64,000 bases of DNA from Crocinitomicaceae bacterium. GTDB taxonomy: Bacteria; Bacteroidota; Bacteroidia; Flavobacteriales_D; Crocinitomicaceae. Each line of letters begins with the position of its first letter. Positions within the stretch are counted from its first letter, which is position 1. Below are positions 54,058-62,500 of this stretch, piece after piece. Location: assembly GCA_021325675.1 (NCBI GenBank), contig JAJTCM010000005.1, positions 152,921 through 216,920 of the forward strand. The letters are read 5' to 3'. The position numbers were made by a program, and so were the translations under genes. The notes below the pieces were generated by a model. The model did no database searches. It was given only the letters and a program-made list of their open reading frames with translations, and had not been told where the DNA came from.

Positions 54058-54152
54058 AAGGAAATTATTTTTTTAATGCAAGTTCATTTTTCGTATCTTA
54101 GGCCAAATTCCGTACCGCTTGTGTGCTGCGGAACTAACTAAATCTTACCTCT

Positions 54153-54833
54153 ATGTGTTTCTCAGCCAGCGCAAGTTTCATTGCAGGTGTATCACTGACA
54201 GCTGCAGGCGCCGTTTCGCTAAGTATGGTTAAAAAGCCTTCCCAGTCCTTTTTTGCCGCCATCCCGTTATTTTTCGGAATTCAGCAAATCTGTGAGGGCT
54301 TTCTCTGGCTTTCGTTCACCGACCCGGATTTTGCTTCCTGGCACACCCCAACCAAATATGCCTTCCTGATTTTTGCGCAGGTCATCTGGCCCGTCTGGAT
54401 ACCGATCTCCTTTCATGGCATTGAGCCATCCCCGCTCCGCAAACCTGTCCTGCGCTATTTTATATATGCCGGCATTGCCGTTACCCTGCTCCTGGCCTAC
54501 CGCCTGATCTTTTTTTCGGCAGTTGCCCAAATCGACGGCTGTCACATCAACTACGACATCGCTTCGCCCAAATTCATCCTCGTAATTACCGGCATTTTAT
54601 ACCTACTGGCAATCGTCGTCGCGCCTTTCTTCTCCAGCTGGAGGTGGGCAAAAGTATTGGCTTCTGTCAACCTGTGCTCGCTCATTATCACGCACATCTT
54701 TTTCGAGGTGTATTTCGTTTCCGTGTGGTGCTTTTTTGCCGCTGCGCAAAGTGTGCTGATTATTTTGGTGATGCGGGAAATGAGGAAAGCCGGAAAGGAG
54801 AATGAGGAATGGAGAGTTGAAAATGAAAACTAA
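54153..54833 (+). CDS. DUF6629-type integral membrane protein
   Basis: The 226-residue product starts 'MCFSASASFIAGVSLTAAGA', the hallmark of DUF6629 proteins, and has seven predicted helices. 'LFFGIQQICEGFLWLSF' (near residue 42) is also conserved. Function is unknown. The last 15 residues ('GKENEEWRVENEN') are charged and unlike a normal helix end. They are encoded by a stretch resembling an intergenic repeat (54796-54832), so the original stop may have been lost. Confidence 0.8.
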   Translation: MCFSASASFIAGVSLTAAGAVSLSMVKKPSQSFFAAIPLFFGIQQICEGFLWLSFTDPDFASWHTPTKYAFLIFAQVIWPVWIPISFHGIEPSPLRKPVLRYFIYAGIAVTLLLAYRLIFFSAVAQIDGCHINYDIASPKFILVITGILYLLAIVVAPFFSSWRWAKVLASVNLCSLIITHIFFEVYFVSVWCFFAAAQSVLIILVMREMRKAGKENEEWRVENEN

Positions 54834-54959
54834 AAGTTGCCGTATAACTTTGTACTGCTCAAATAATCCGACATTTTCCTATTGCATATCCTTTCGTGCG
54901 CAAAGCGAAATAAAACCGAACCAACAGCAGCGGCGCTAATCTCCATTCCAATTTTTTCA

Positions 54960-54967
54960 TAACTTTG
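54960..54967 (+). promoter_or_regulatory. Bacteroidota -7 box TAACTTTG
   Basis: Perfect TAnnTTTG match 16 nt before the ATG at 54983. It overlaps a TTG in the same frame, which argues that the TTG is not the start. Confidence 0.55.
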
Positions 54968-54982
54968 TCCAAAATCATCCTA

Positions 54983-56440
54983 ATGAACACATATTTCACT
55001 TTTCTCATGCTTACACTTAGTTTGTCCTGGATTCAGAATGGCAATGCACAGCAGTTCGGTGAAGAAACCGGCGCATCGATCCTCAGGATCATGTATGGTG
55101 AAATCAAATCGGCAGACCTGGACGGCGATGGCGATCAGGATTTGATTGTTTCAGGACAGGCAGGATATCAAGGAAACGGACAAACATACATCTACCTCAA
55201 CAATGGAAGCGGCGGTTTCTCTTTGCACCAATACACTGACCTTCCACACATTTTATTCAGTTCAATTGCCACTGGCGACATAGACAATGATGGTGATATT
55301 GATTTGTTTCTGTCTGGCGTATGGTCTTTCAGCGGAAATTATACCAGTATTTTCAAAAATGATGGAAATGCAAATTTTACCGAAGTGGATCCTTATGCAT
55401 TAACGGAGCTTGCCATAGGTTCCAGTATTTTTTTTGATGTAAATGGAGATGGGAGCCTGGATCTTTTCTATTTCGGACGCGGTTCCGGATTTGCGGGAGT
55501 AACTAAACTATACCTCAATAATGGAACCGGACAGTTTATAGATACACCGGTAGCAATTGGAGGCCTTCAATCCGGATCAGCCGTTGCTGAAGATTATGAC
55601 AAAGATGGCGATTTGGATCTCCTGGTTTCCGGGAATATGAATTCAAATGGAGACGTTACAAAACTGTTCCGCAACGACGGAAGTGCTGTCTTTACTGAAG
55701 TTCAGCACGTGTTCCCCGGAATATATGACGGAAGTGCGGTATTCTCGGATATTGATAACGACGATGATTTGGACATCATTGTAAATGGCCGTAAGAACGG
55801 AGTAAATACCTACCATTCAGAGTTTCATCTCAATGATGGGATGGGCAACTACACCAACGTTGGTAACCGGGGCCTGGATTCACTGGGCGGATGTTCACTG
55901 GCCTTTGCAGATATCGACCAGGACGGAGACGAAGATGTTTTTTTGACAGGGAAAAGCAAAGCCGGTGCTGATACGTGTGCACTCTACTATAATCAGGATG
56001 GATTCTTCACAAAAGATTTAACTTATTATTCCCAGGGATTGGCACAAGGCGGAGCATTGTTCCTGAAGATGGACAACAATTGTTTTCCTGACCTGGTATA
56101 TTTTGGTCATGGAGATTTATGTGCTACTCAGACATATTGTTTTAGGAATAATAGTCAGGGCGACTGTGCCGGGGATGATTTGCCGTTTCCCGGGACAAAA
56201 GATCCGACTTACGAGGTGTTTTCAAACCCTTTCCGGGATCACATACGTGTTGAAGTCTCTGAAAAAGTTTTAACAGCGGCGATCTATGACATGAGTGGCC
56301 GTCTCATCCACGATTACTCCCCTGATTCGCCAACAATAGACATCAGGCTGATGGGAATAGCAAATGGTATTTACAACCTGGAATTCACAACCGCATACAG
56401 ACCTAAGGGATCTTCAATCAGGCTATTGAAGGTCGAATAA
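54983..56440 (+). CDS. T9SS-secreted FG-GAP/VCBS-repeat protein
   Basis: The 485-residue protein has a signal peptide (cut near 'GNAQ', residue 23) and six calcium-binding FG-GAP/VCBS repeats, each with a D-x-D-x-D/N-G-D-x-D motif, such as 'ADLDGDGDQDLIVSG', 'GDIDNDGDIDLFLSG' and 'EDYDKDGDLDLLVSG'. They probably form a beta-propeller. The C-terminus is a type A T9SS sorting domain ('VFSNPFRDHIRVEV', 'AAIYDMSGRLIHDY', 'IANGIYNLEF'). It is probably surface-displayed. The ATG is preferred over a TTG 18 nt upstream. Confidence 0.9.
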   Translation: MNTYFTFLMLTLSLSWIQNGNAQQFGEETGASILRIMYGEIKSADLDGDGDQDLIVSGQAGYQGNGQTYIYLNNGSGGFSLHQYTDLPHILFSSIATGDIDNDGDIDLFLSGVWSFSGNYTSIFKNDGNANFTEVDPYALTELAIGSSIFFDVNGDGSLDLFYFGRGSGFAGVTKLYLNNGTGQFIDTPVAIGGLQSGSAVAEDYDKDGDLDLLVSGNMNSNGDVTKLFRNDGSAVFTEVQHVFPGIYDGSAVFSDIDNDDDLDIIVNGRKNGVNTYHSEFHLNDGMGNYTNVGNRGLDSLGGCSLAFADIDQDGDEDVFLTGKSKAGADTCALYYNQDGFFTKDLTYYSQGLAQGGALFLKMDNNCFPDLVYFGHGDLCATQTYCFRNNSQGDCAGDDLPFPGTKDPTYEVFSNPFRDHIRVEVSEKVLTAAIYDMSGRLIHDYSPDSPTIDIRLMGIANGIYNLEFTTAYRPKGSSIRLLKVE

Positions 56441-56533
56441 AGAGTCATTCTCATCTTATATTGCGCGCGCACTTAACCGACTGACGTTAAGGCCGTTATG
56501 CGCTTATGTGAAAATTTTCAACGTGTTAAAATT

Positions 56534-56567
56534 AAAAAAAACCGGTTCGTTTGTGCGCATGAAGATT
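56534..56567 (-). pseudogene. Fragment of the tRNA-Leu 3' end and terminator
   Basis: Read on the plus strand, this stretch repeats AACCGGTTCGT and TTGTGCGCATGA-AGATT. These match the terminator arm (from 56687) and the 3' end of tRNA-Leu (56717-56735), with a 2-base deletion and loss of the other hairpin arm. It looks like a decayed duplicate of the tRNA end. Confidence 0.5.
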
Positions 56568-56614
56568 ATTTCATGATCAAAATTCGGCGCTTTTACCCAA
56601 GCATGGCACCTTGC

Positions 56615-56637
56615 CCTGCTTCGCAGGCCGGTTTTTT
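56615..56637 (+). terminator. Hairpin with T-run downstream of the FG-GAP gene
   Basis: CCTGC (56615-56619) pairs with GCAGG (56623-56627) across TTC, then CCGG and six T. It lies about 175 nt after the stop at 56440. Confidence 0.4.
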
Positions 56638-56679
56638 ATTTTGTCAGGCTTATGTAAACAAGTTTACGAAGCATACAAA

Positions 56680-56712
56680 ATAAAAAACCCGGTTCGTTAG
56701 ACGAACCGGGTT
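56680..56712 (-). terminator. Terminator of tRNA-Leu
   Basis: A perfect 12-bp stem AACCCGGTTCGT / ACGAACCGGGTT with loop TAG (56686-56712) is followed on the minus strand by six T, 8 nt after the tRNA 3' end. Confidence 0.85.
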
Positions 56713-56719
56713 CCTTTTG

Positions 56720-56801
56720 TGCGCATGAGAAGATTCGAACTTCCACACCTATTGGCACCACCCCCTCAAGATGGCGTGTCTACCAGTTTCACCACATGCG
56801 C
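56720..56801 (-). tRNA. tRNA-Leu (anticodon GAG)
   Basis: The minus strand folds into a class II tRNA of 82 nt: acceptor GCGCATG pairs with CATGCGC, the D-arm has TGGTGAAACTGGTAGACA, the anticodon stem CCATC/GGTGG encloses the loop TTGAGGG (anticodon GAG, reading CUC and CUU), and the T-arm has GTTCGAATC. A long variable arm is present, as expected for Leu. CCA is not encoded. Confidence 0.94.
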
Positions 56802-56832
56802 ATTTTCTTTTGTAAAGAACGTTTTGAGGGGA

Positions 56833-56859
56833 CAAAGATAATGATTTTTTGAAATTCAA
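56833..56859 (-). promoter_or_regulatory. tRNA-Leu promoter
   Basis: Minus-strand TATCTTTG (56840-56833) matches TAnnTTTG, with TTG at 56859-56857 (16-nt spacer; another TTG gives 23 nt). It lies 32 nt upstream of the mature tRNA 5' end. Confidence 0.65.
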
Positions 56860-56929
56860 CCGACAAAACAGGAAGATTTTAAAAAAATTATTCATTTGAA
56901 ATCAATTTCGCCCTTCAATTACTGCGATA

Positions 56930-57844
56930 TCAATTCTCGGTCACCACCAGCTTATACCCCACCCCGCGGATATTCATGATTCTCACGGCGGGATCGGCTT
57001 CGAGCTTTTTGCGTAATTTGGAGATGAAGACGTCCAGCGTCCTGCCAATGTAATCGCCCTCGTCTTCCCAGACTATTTTCAGGATATGGTCACGCTGGAG
57101 CGTTTTGTTTTCGTGTGTATAAAGCAAAAGCAGCAGATCGGTTTCTTTGCCTGACAGCTGCATACTTTCATCCTGGTAAGTCAGCAGCATATTTTTTTTG
57201 TTAAAGCGGTGATTACCGATCAGGATGATGTCCTGCCCTTCTGAATTGCGCGGTGAACGCTCCTTGTTTTTCCTGCGGATATACAGAAATACGACGACCA
57301 GGACTAACAAAATGATAAACGCTCCGGTGATAATCGTATACAGGAAGGATTTACCGCTTGAAGTCTCATTTGGCTGGTAAGGGATTTTATACAAAGCTGC
57401 AATCGCATTATTTTTCTTCAGGGCCGTAAAACAAAACACATAACATCCTTTTGACGGTGCGCGCGTTCCGCAGGGAAGCAAATCAGGCTTATCCGAACCG
57501 CCCATTTCATAACTGTAAACAGTTTCCCCTGTTTTACAATCTTCAAGTTCCACGCGATAAGACCTTCCAATACCGGCAATTTTCACGATACTGTCCACTT
57601 TGGAAATCAGTTTCTCCGGCCAGAAGCTGAATTCGGATGCGAAACTGACTGTGTAGCGATTGGCTTCCTTTTTAACCGGTAAAACGCGTGAAGTACTGTC
57701 ACCGGAAAGCAGCAGGATTTCGTGGCCGATTAAACGCATGGTCACCTCGGTGTGCTTTTCGTCCCGGTCAGGCTGGGCGTGGCCTGAGACTGTAAACAGC
57801 ATACCCTGCACGCAAAAAACCAAAAGCGTTTTCCATTTTACCAT
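56930..57844 (-). CDS. Membrane-bound winged-helix regulator with periplasmic sensor domain
   Basis: The 304-residue protein has an N-terminal signal peptide or anchor (residues 5-22), a periplasmic domain of about 145 residues with three Cys after residue 100, a membrane helix (about 172-192) with a basic stop 'IRRKNKE', and a C-terminal OmpR/PhoB-type winged helix (about 205-302: 'LSGKETDLLLLLYTHENKTL', 'GRTLDVFISKLRKKLEADP', 'RGVGYKLV'). DNA binding thus takes place at the inner face of the membrane, as in ToxR but with reversed domain order. The sensed signal is unknown. A minus-strand TAGATTTG box (57856-57849) ends 5 nt before the ATG, so the mRNA may have almost no leader. Confidence 0.85.
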   Translation of the reverse strand: MVKWKTLLVFCVQGMLFTVSGHAQPDRDEKHTEVTMRLIGHEILLLSGDSTSRVLPVKKEANRYTVSFASEFSFWPEKLISKVDSIVKIAGIGRSYRVELEDCKTGETVYSYEMGGSDKPDLLPCGTRAPSKGCYVFCFTALKKNNAIAALYKIPYQPNETSSGKSFLYTIITGAFIILLVLVVVFLYIRRKNKERSPRNSEGQDIILIGNHRFNKKNMLLTYQDESMQLSGKETDLLLLLYTHENKTLQRDHILKIVWEDEGDYIGRTLDVFISKLRKKLEADPAVRIMNIRGVGYKLVVTEN

Positions 57845-57848
57845 GCTG

Positions 57849-57856
57849 CAAATCTA
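57849..57856 (-). promoter_or_regulatory. -7 box next to the regulator start
   Basis: Minus-strand TAGATTTG, a perfect TAnnTTTG match, ends 4 nt before the ATG at 57844. If used, the transcript is nearly leaderless. Confidence 0.45.
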
Positions 57857-57940
57857 CTGGATAAAGCCATTTTTCGAACTATTTTACTTCGAATTTACAT
57901 TAATTTACATTGTTTAAGACGGTTCAATCGCACACTTTTC

Positions 57941-57948
57941 TACTTTTG
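57941..57948 (+). promoter_or_regulatory. Bacteroidota -7 box TACTTTTG
   Basis: Perfect TAnnTTTG match 22 nt before the ATG at 57971. Confidence 0.5.
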
Positions 57949-57970
57949 AGTAAGACCATAAACCAAAAAA

Positions 57971-58564
57971 ATGATCCAAAAACTACTTGTAATCCTGCTG
58001 TTATTTTTCCATATCACAGCGTTTAGCCAGAAAGAGGAAAATTCCGCCATACTCGAAAAAGACAGCACTTGGGGCAGTGAATTCTTTGCTTTCCCAATCG
58101 ATTTTGCACCGGAAATTGCTTACCAGGGAAGGGAAGAAGCTATTTTCCCACCGAACTGGGCAAAGAAAGACAGCAGCGAATTCTGGTCTTATGCTTTTGC
58201 CTGGCAGATCAACCTCAATAAAAAGCTAACGAAAAGTAAATTGGAGACCAACCTGCAGTTCTATTTCGACGGTTTAATGCACAGCGTTCACGGAAATCCG
58301 GAAACAAATCTCCCGAAAACAACAGCCCGGTTTTCTTCCAAAAAACGTTCAGATAATAAGAATGTATATATCGGCGAAGTTGTCATTTTCGATACCTTTT
58401 TCACTAAAAAACCACTCACTTTACATGCTATAGTGGAACAATATTCGTGTATTGAGGAGGAAAAATCCGTGCTCATTTTCAGGTTTTCTCCGAAAGGATT
58501 TGAGCATGAAGTCTGGCGTAAACTGGATGAAGTAAAAATCCGGACAGGAGTGTGCCGGGATTAG
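57971..58564 (+). CDS. Secreted protein of unknown function
   Basis: I do not recognise a named family. The 197-residue product has a signal peptide (cut near 'TAFSQ', residue 20) and a beta-rich mature part with 'AFPIDFAPEIAYQGREEAIF', 'SEFWSYAFAWQINLN' and two Cys (near 160 and 195) that could pair. It is divergent from the membrane-bound regulator gene across a 126-nt gap, which makes it a candidate target. The next gene starts 54 nt after its stop. Confidence 0.7.
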   Translation: MIQKLLVILLLFFHITAFSQKEENSAILEKDSTWGSEFFAFPIDFAPEIAYQGREEAIFPPNWAKKDSSEFWSYAFAWQINLNKKLTKSKLETNLQFYFDGLMHSVHGNPETNLPKTTARFSSKKRSDNKNVYIGEVVIFDTFFTKKPLTLHAIVEQYSCIEEEKSVLIFRFSPKGFEHEVWRKLDEVKIRTGVCRD

Positions 58565-58617
58565 GGATTTTTAAAAAAGGATCAATTTTTGATATATTTA
58601 ACCCAAAAATTCATCCT

Positions 58618-59478
58618 ATGAAAATAAGCGCTTTCATCCTGTTTTTAGTTCCTTTTTTTAGTTTTCATGCCCAGCCCTCCTATCCCGGCGACCCGGTCAT
58701 TTATACCTTCGGCCAGTGGGATGAAGAAGATAAAACGGCAGTTATTTTTGCAGATGTCTGTAATGTCCGGAAGTCTGAAGACAGCAAAGCCGAAGTCAGC
58801 GGAAGGCTCACCATCGGAACGGAAGTAAGCGTTCTGTCAGTTTCTAAAAAAACACTGACCCTGAACGGGATCACGGCGCCTTGGGTGAAAATCAAATCGG
58901 GTAAAGTAAGTGGTTATGCCTGGGGAGCAACCCTGACGAAAGGTGCACAAAAGCTGGATGACGGGAAACTGGCGCTTTGGGGAATCAGTGAAATCAAGCC
59001 GACGGATTCCAAAGCGGGCGTTTTCGCATCCATACGCATCGCCGACAAAGGCGTCCTTAAATACAAGCAGGATTTCGAAGTGGTCCACGCTGACCGCCCG
59101 AACGAAGGTTTTCTCAAAGTACACCCGGCCCCCTTGCTGGAAGGGACACAAAACCTTATCGTATTCGAAACGCTGTCTGAAGCCTGCGGTGTATTCTCAT
59201 CCGATCATTACCTGCTTTACGGCAGAGAAGGCTTGCAATTCGTTGATTCGGGCTACTCGATGGGCGATGCCGGCGTATTGTATACATCGAAAGAATTTGT
59301 TTTCCCTTATCCTAAAAAAGAAGGAGCTTCTGATTATTATTTCACCCCGGAAGCCGGACATATTTTTGGGATTACGAACGTCGCTGAATTAGGCGAAGAC
59401 TGCATCTGGACGGAAACACGTACTTCAGAAGATTTCACCTGGAACGGAACAGAATTAGTAAAAAACTGCGAAAGATAA
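58618..59478 (+). CDS. Secreted protein with bacterial SH3 domain
   Basis: The 286-residue protein has a signal peptide (cut near 'SFHAQ', residue 18) and an SH3-type domain at about residues 40-110 ('DVCNVRKSEDSKAEVSGRLTIGTEV', split here, key residues CNVR and GTEV; 'WVKIKSGKVSGYAWGATL'). Bacterial SH3 domains often bind cell-wall peptides. The remaining 170 residues show no known domain. The upstream frame to 58552 overlaps the preceding gene, so the ATG at 58618 is used. A TATATTTA box lies at 58593-58600. A strong hairpin terminator follows. Confidence 0.78.
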   Translation: MKISAFILFLVPFFSFHAQPSYPGDPVIYTFGQWDEEDKTAVIFADVCNVRKSEDSKAEVSGRLTIGTEVSVLSVSKKTLTLNGITAPWVKIKSGKVSGYAWGATLTKGAQKLDDGKLALWGISEIKPTDSKAGVFASIRIADKGVLKYKQDFEVVHADRPNEGFLKVHPAPLLEGTQNLIVFETLSEACGVFSSDHYLLYGREGLQFVDSGYSMGDAGVLYTSKEFVFPYPKKEGASDYYFTPEAGHIFGITNVAELGEDCIWTETRTSEDFTWNGTELVKNCER

Positions 59479-59499
59479 AAGCAGATCTTATTATAACTG

Positions 59500-59533
59500 A
59501 AAAAGCAGGGCCAAAACCCTGCTTTTCTTTTTT
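59500..59533. terminator. Bidirectional terminator between convergent genes
   Basis: A perfect stem AAAAGCAGGG / CCCTGCTTTT encloses the loop CCAAAA, with A-tracts on the left and T-tracts on the right. It serves genes ending at 59478 (plus) and 59548 (minus). Confidence 0.88.
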
Positions 59534-59547
59534 TATCTAATTTGATC

Positions 59548-62500
59548 TTAATTTTTAACCAGCTTCAGTACCGTTGTTTCTCCTGAAGCATACACATGAA
59601 CGAAGTACACGCCGGCAGGAACATTCATTTCCACAGGAAGGCTTTCACCGCTCACTTGCTTGTTTTCATAAACCAGCTTCCCGGACGCATCCAGGATTGT
59701 AAGCTCTGCACCGGAAAGGAATTTTCCAAAATCAACCACAAAGCTGCCGGAGCCCGGGTTCGGGTAAAGCGTAAATCCGCCTTGCTCCAAAGCTGTCAGT
59801 CCCACGAGGAAAACAGGTGTACAGCTGCTGGTTGCTGAACAGCCGTTTTTAGTCACGGTTACTGCATAGCTTCCGCTTGCCGGCGGTGTAAAGCTTTGAG
59901 CAGTAGCCCCGCTCACAGGCTGATTTCCGTTATTACAGTCCAGCCACTGATAAACGGCCGCAGAGCTAGCTACTGTAAGCACATTGTCATTGAGCGTTAC
60001 GTTCACATCCGGCAGAGGATTGACTGTTACCGCCAGCGTTCTCAGCGGTGAGCTTCCGCAGCCGTTGTTTGCTTTAACTGTGATATTCCCGGAATTCGCC
60101 GCTGTTGCATTGATGCTGTTCGTAGTGCTTGTTCCGCTCCATCCCAAAGGCAACGTCCAGGTGTAAGATGTTGCACCGCCAACAGTTGCTACGCTGTAAT
60201 TCTCTATAGTTCCGGCACACATGCTTGCATCACCTGAAATCGTTCCGGGCTGGGCTGGTACCGTGTTCACCGTTACGCTTAGCGTTCGTGCTACGGAAGT
60301 CCCGCAGGCATTGTTTGCGACTACGGAAATTGTACCGCCAACGGCTCCGGCCGTTGCGTTAATACTGTTTGTAGAGCTTGTTCCACTCCATCCCGAAGGT
60401 AAAGTCCAGGTGTAGGATGTCGCGCCGGCGACAGTTGCTACGCTGTAAATCTGGCTTGAAGATGCACAGAGACTTGCTGTCCCGGAAATTGTGCCCGGTT
60501 GTGCCGGTACATTGTTTACCGTCACGTTCAGCGTTCGCGTTAAAGAGCTTCCGCAGCTGTTGTTTGCAACTACGGAGATTGTGCCTCCGGTGCTTCCTGA
60601 AGTGGCTGAAATGCTGTTTGTTGAGCTAGTTCCGCTCCATCCTGACGGCAAAGTCCAGGTATAAGATGTGGCGTTAACATCGTTTGCTACACCATAGCTT
60701 TCAGTCGAAGCGGGGCACAAAGTTGCCGTTCCTGAAATTGTTCCCGGGAGTGCAGGTACGCTGTTCACCGTTACACCCATGATACGCGGTGCAGAGCTTC
60801 CGCAGTCATTATTCGCAACCACGGTAATCGAACCGCCTGTACTTCCTGCTGTGGCCGAAATACTATTTGTTGTGCTCGTGCCGGTCCAGCCCGAAGGTAA
60901 AGTCCAGGTGTAAGATGTGGCACTGGCATCGTTCGTTACGCTGTATAATTCGCTTGAGCCTGAACAAACAGGGGTTGTGCCGGAAATCATACCGGGTTGT
61001 GCCGGCAGATCATTAGTCGTTACCGTTAAGCTTTGCACACCTGAGCTGCCACAGCTATTATCAGCAGTTACGCTGATTGTACCGCCTGAAGCGCCTGCTG
61101 TTGCAGAAATACTGTTTGTGGAGCTTGTTCCGCTCCAGCCCGAAGGTAAAGCCCAGGTGTATGTTACCCCCGGAACAGCTGTTACACTGTAAATTTCCGT
61201 TGATCCGATGCAGACAATATCTGCCCCTGAAATGAGAGCAGGCTGAGCCGGAATATTGTCGATCGTTACAGCTAAGCTTTGGGCTGCCGAGCTTCCGCAG
61301 GCGTTATCTGCCGTAACGGAAATTGTGCCGCCGGAGCCGTTTGCAGTTACTGAAATACTGTTTGTTGTGCTTGTTCCAATCCAGCCTGAAGGTAAAGTCC
61401 AGGTGTAAGACAAAGCATCCGGATCAGCGCTAACACTATAGGTTTCTGTTGAATTAGCACAAATAGACGCTGCACCCGAAATACTTACCGCCTGGTCAGG
61501 GGCCGAATTGACAATAACACTCAACGTTTGTGTTGCCGAGCTTCCACAGGCATTATCCGCCGTGACAGAAATTCCCCCTGTGTTTCCGGCTGTTGCCGTG
61601 ATACTGTTTGTTGAGCTGGTTCCGCTCCAGCCTGAAGGCAAGGTCCAGGTATACGATGTTGCACCCGAAACGGCTGTTAAATCATAAGTCTGGCTTGTTC
61701 CGGAGCATATATCCGTTTCACCGGAAATTGAAAGCGGCTGTGCAGGAATGTTATCGATTGCAATTGCCAGTGTTTGCGCCATAGAGCTTCCGCAGGCATT
61801 GTCCGCTGTTACGGAAATAGTACCGTCAGAAGTTCCCGCAGTTGCCATAATGCTGTTTGTTGAGCTTGTTCCGCTCCAGCCTGAAGGCAAAGTCCAGGTA
61901 TAGGATGTGGCGCCGGAAACAGTACTCACGTTATACATTTGACTGGCTGAAGAACATACTGTTGCAGATCCGGAGATCGCAAGCGGCTGGTCTGGTATTT
62001 CATTCACCGTGATCGTTTGTGTAACAGAAGTTCCTGTTAAAGAAGCCAAACAAGTTTCATTGGATGTCAGAACAACTTTTACCTGGTCGCCATTCGCCGG
62101 GTTTGTCAGCTGGAAGCCCGCGCTGTCTGTTCCAACATTCGAACCGTTTACGATCCACTGGTAAGAAGGCATACTTCCCCCGTTAACCGGTGTTGCGGTG
62201 AAATCAATTGATTCTCCCAAACAAACCGTAGTTCCCGGTAAAGCGCTGAAGCTTACAGCCGGTGTCAAAGGAGTCGCAACCGTCATTGCAATACTGTTTG
62301 AAGTTGCCGGACTGCCGGTCACGCAAGGTAAATTTGAAATCATTTCCACTGTTACCACATCGGATTGGTTTAACGCGGAAGTCGTATACACCGTACTGTT
62401 TGTGCCGACTGGATTTCCGTTCACTTTCCATTGGTAAACCGGGTTTGGACCCTCATTTGAAGGCACAGCCGTAAAAGTTACTGCAGCTCCGGAGCAAATG

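Noticed and set aside
56498..56683. 61-codon plus-strand frame
   Set aside because: It covers the tRNA fragment and a hairpin with T-run, and shows no protein-like features or promoter.
60010..61990. Regularly spaced near-identical DNA repeats that could suggest a CRISPR array
   Set aside because: Units are about 240 nt, in one open frame, and encode PKD-like protein modules; no short repeats with unique spacers.
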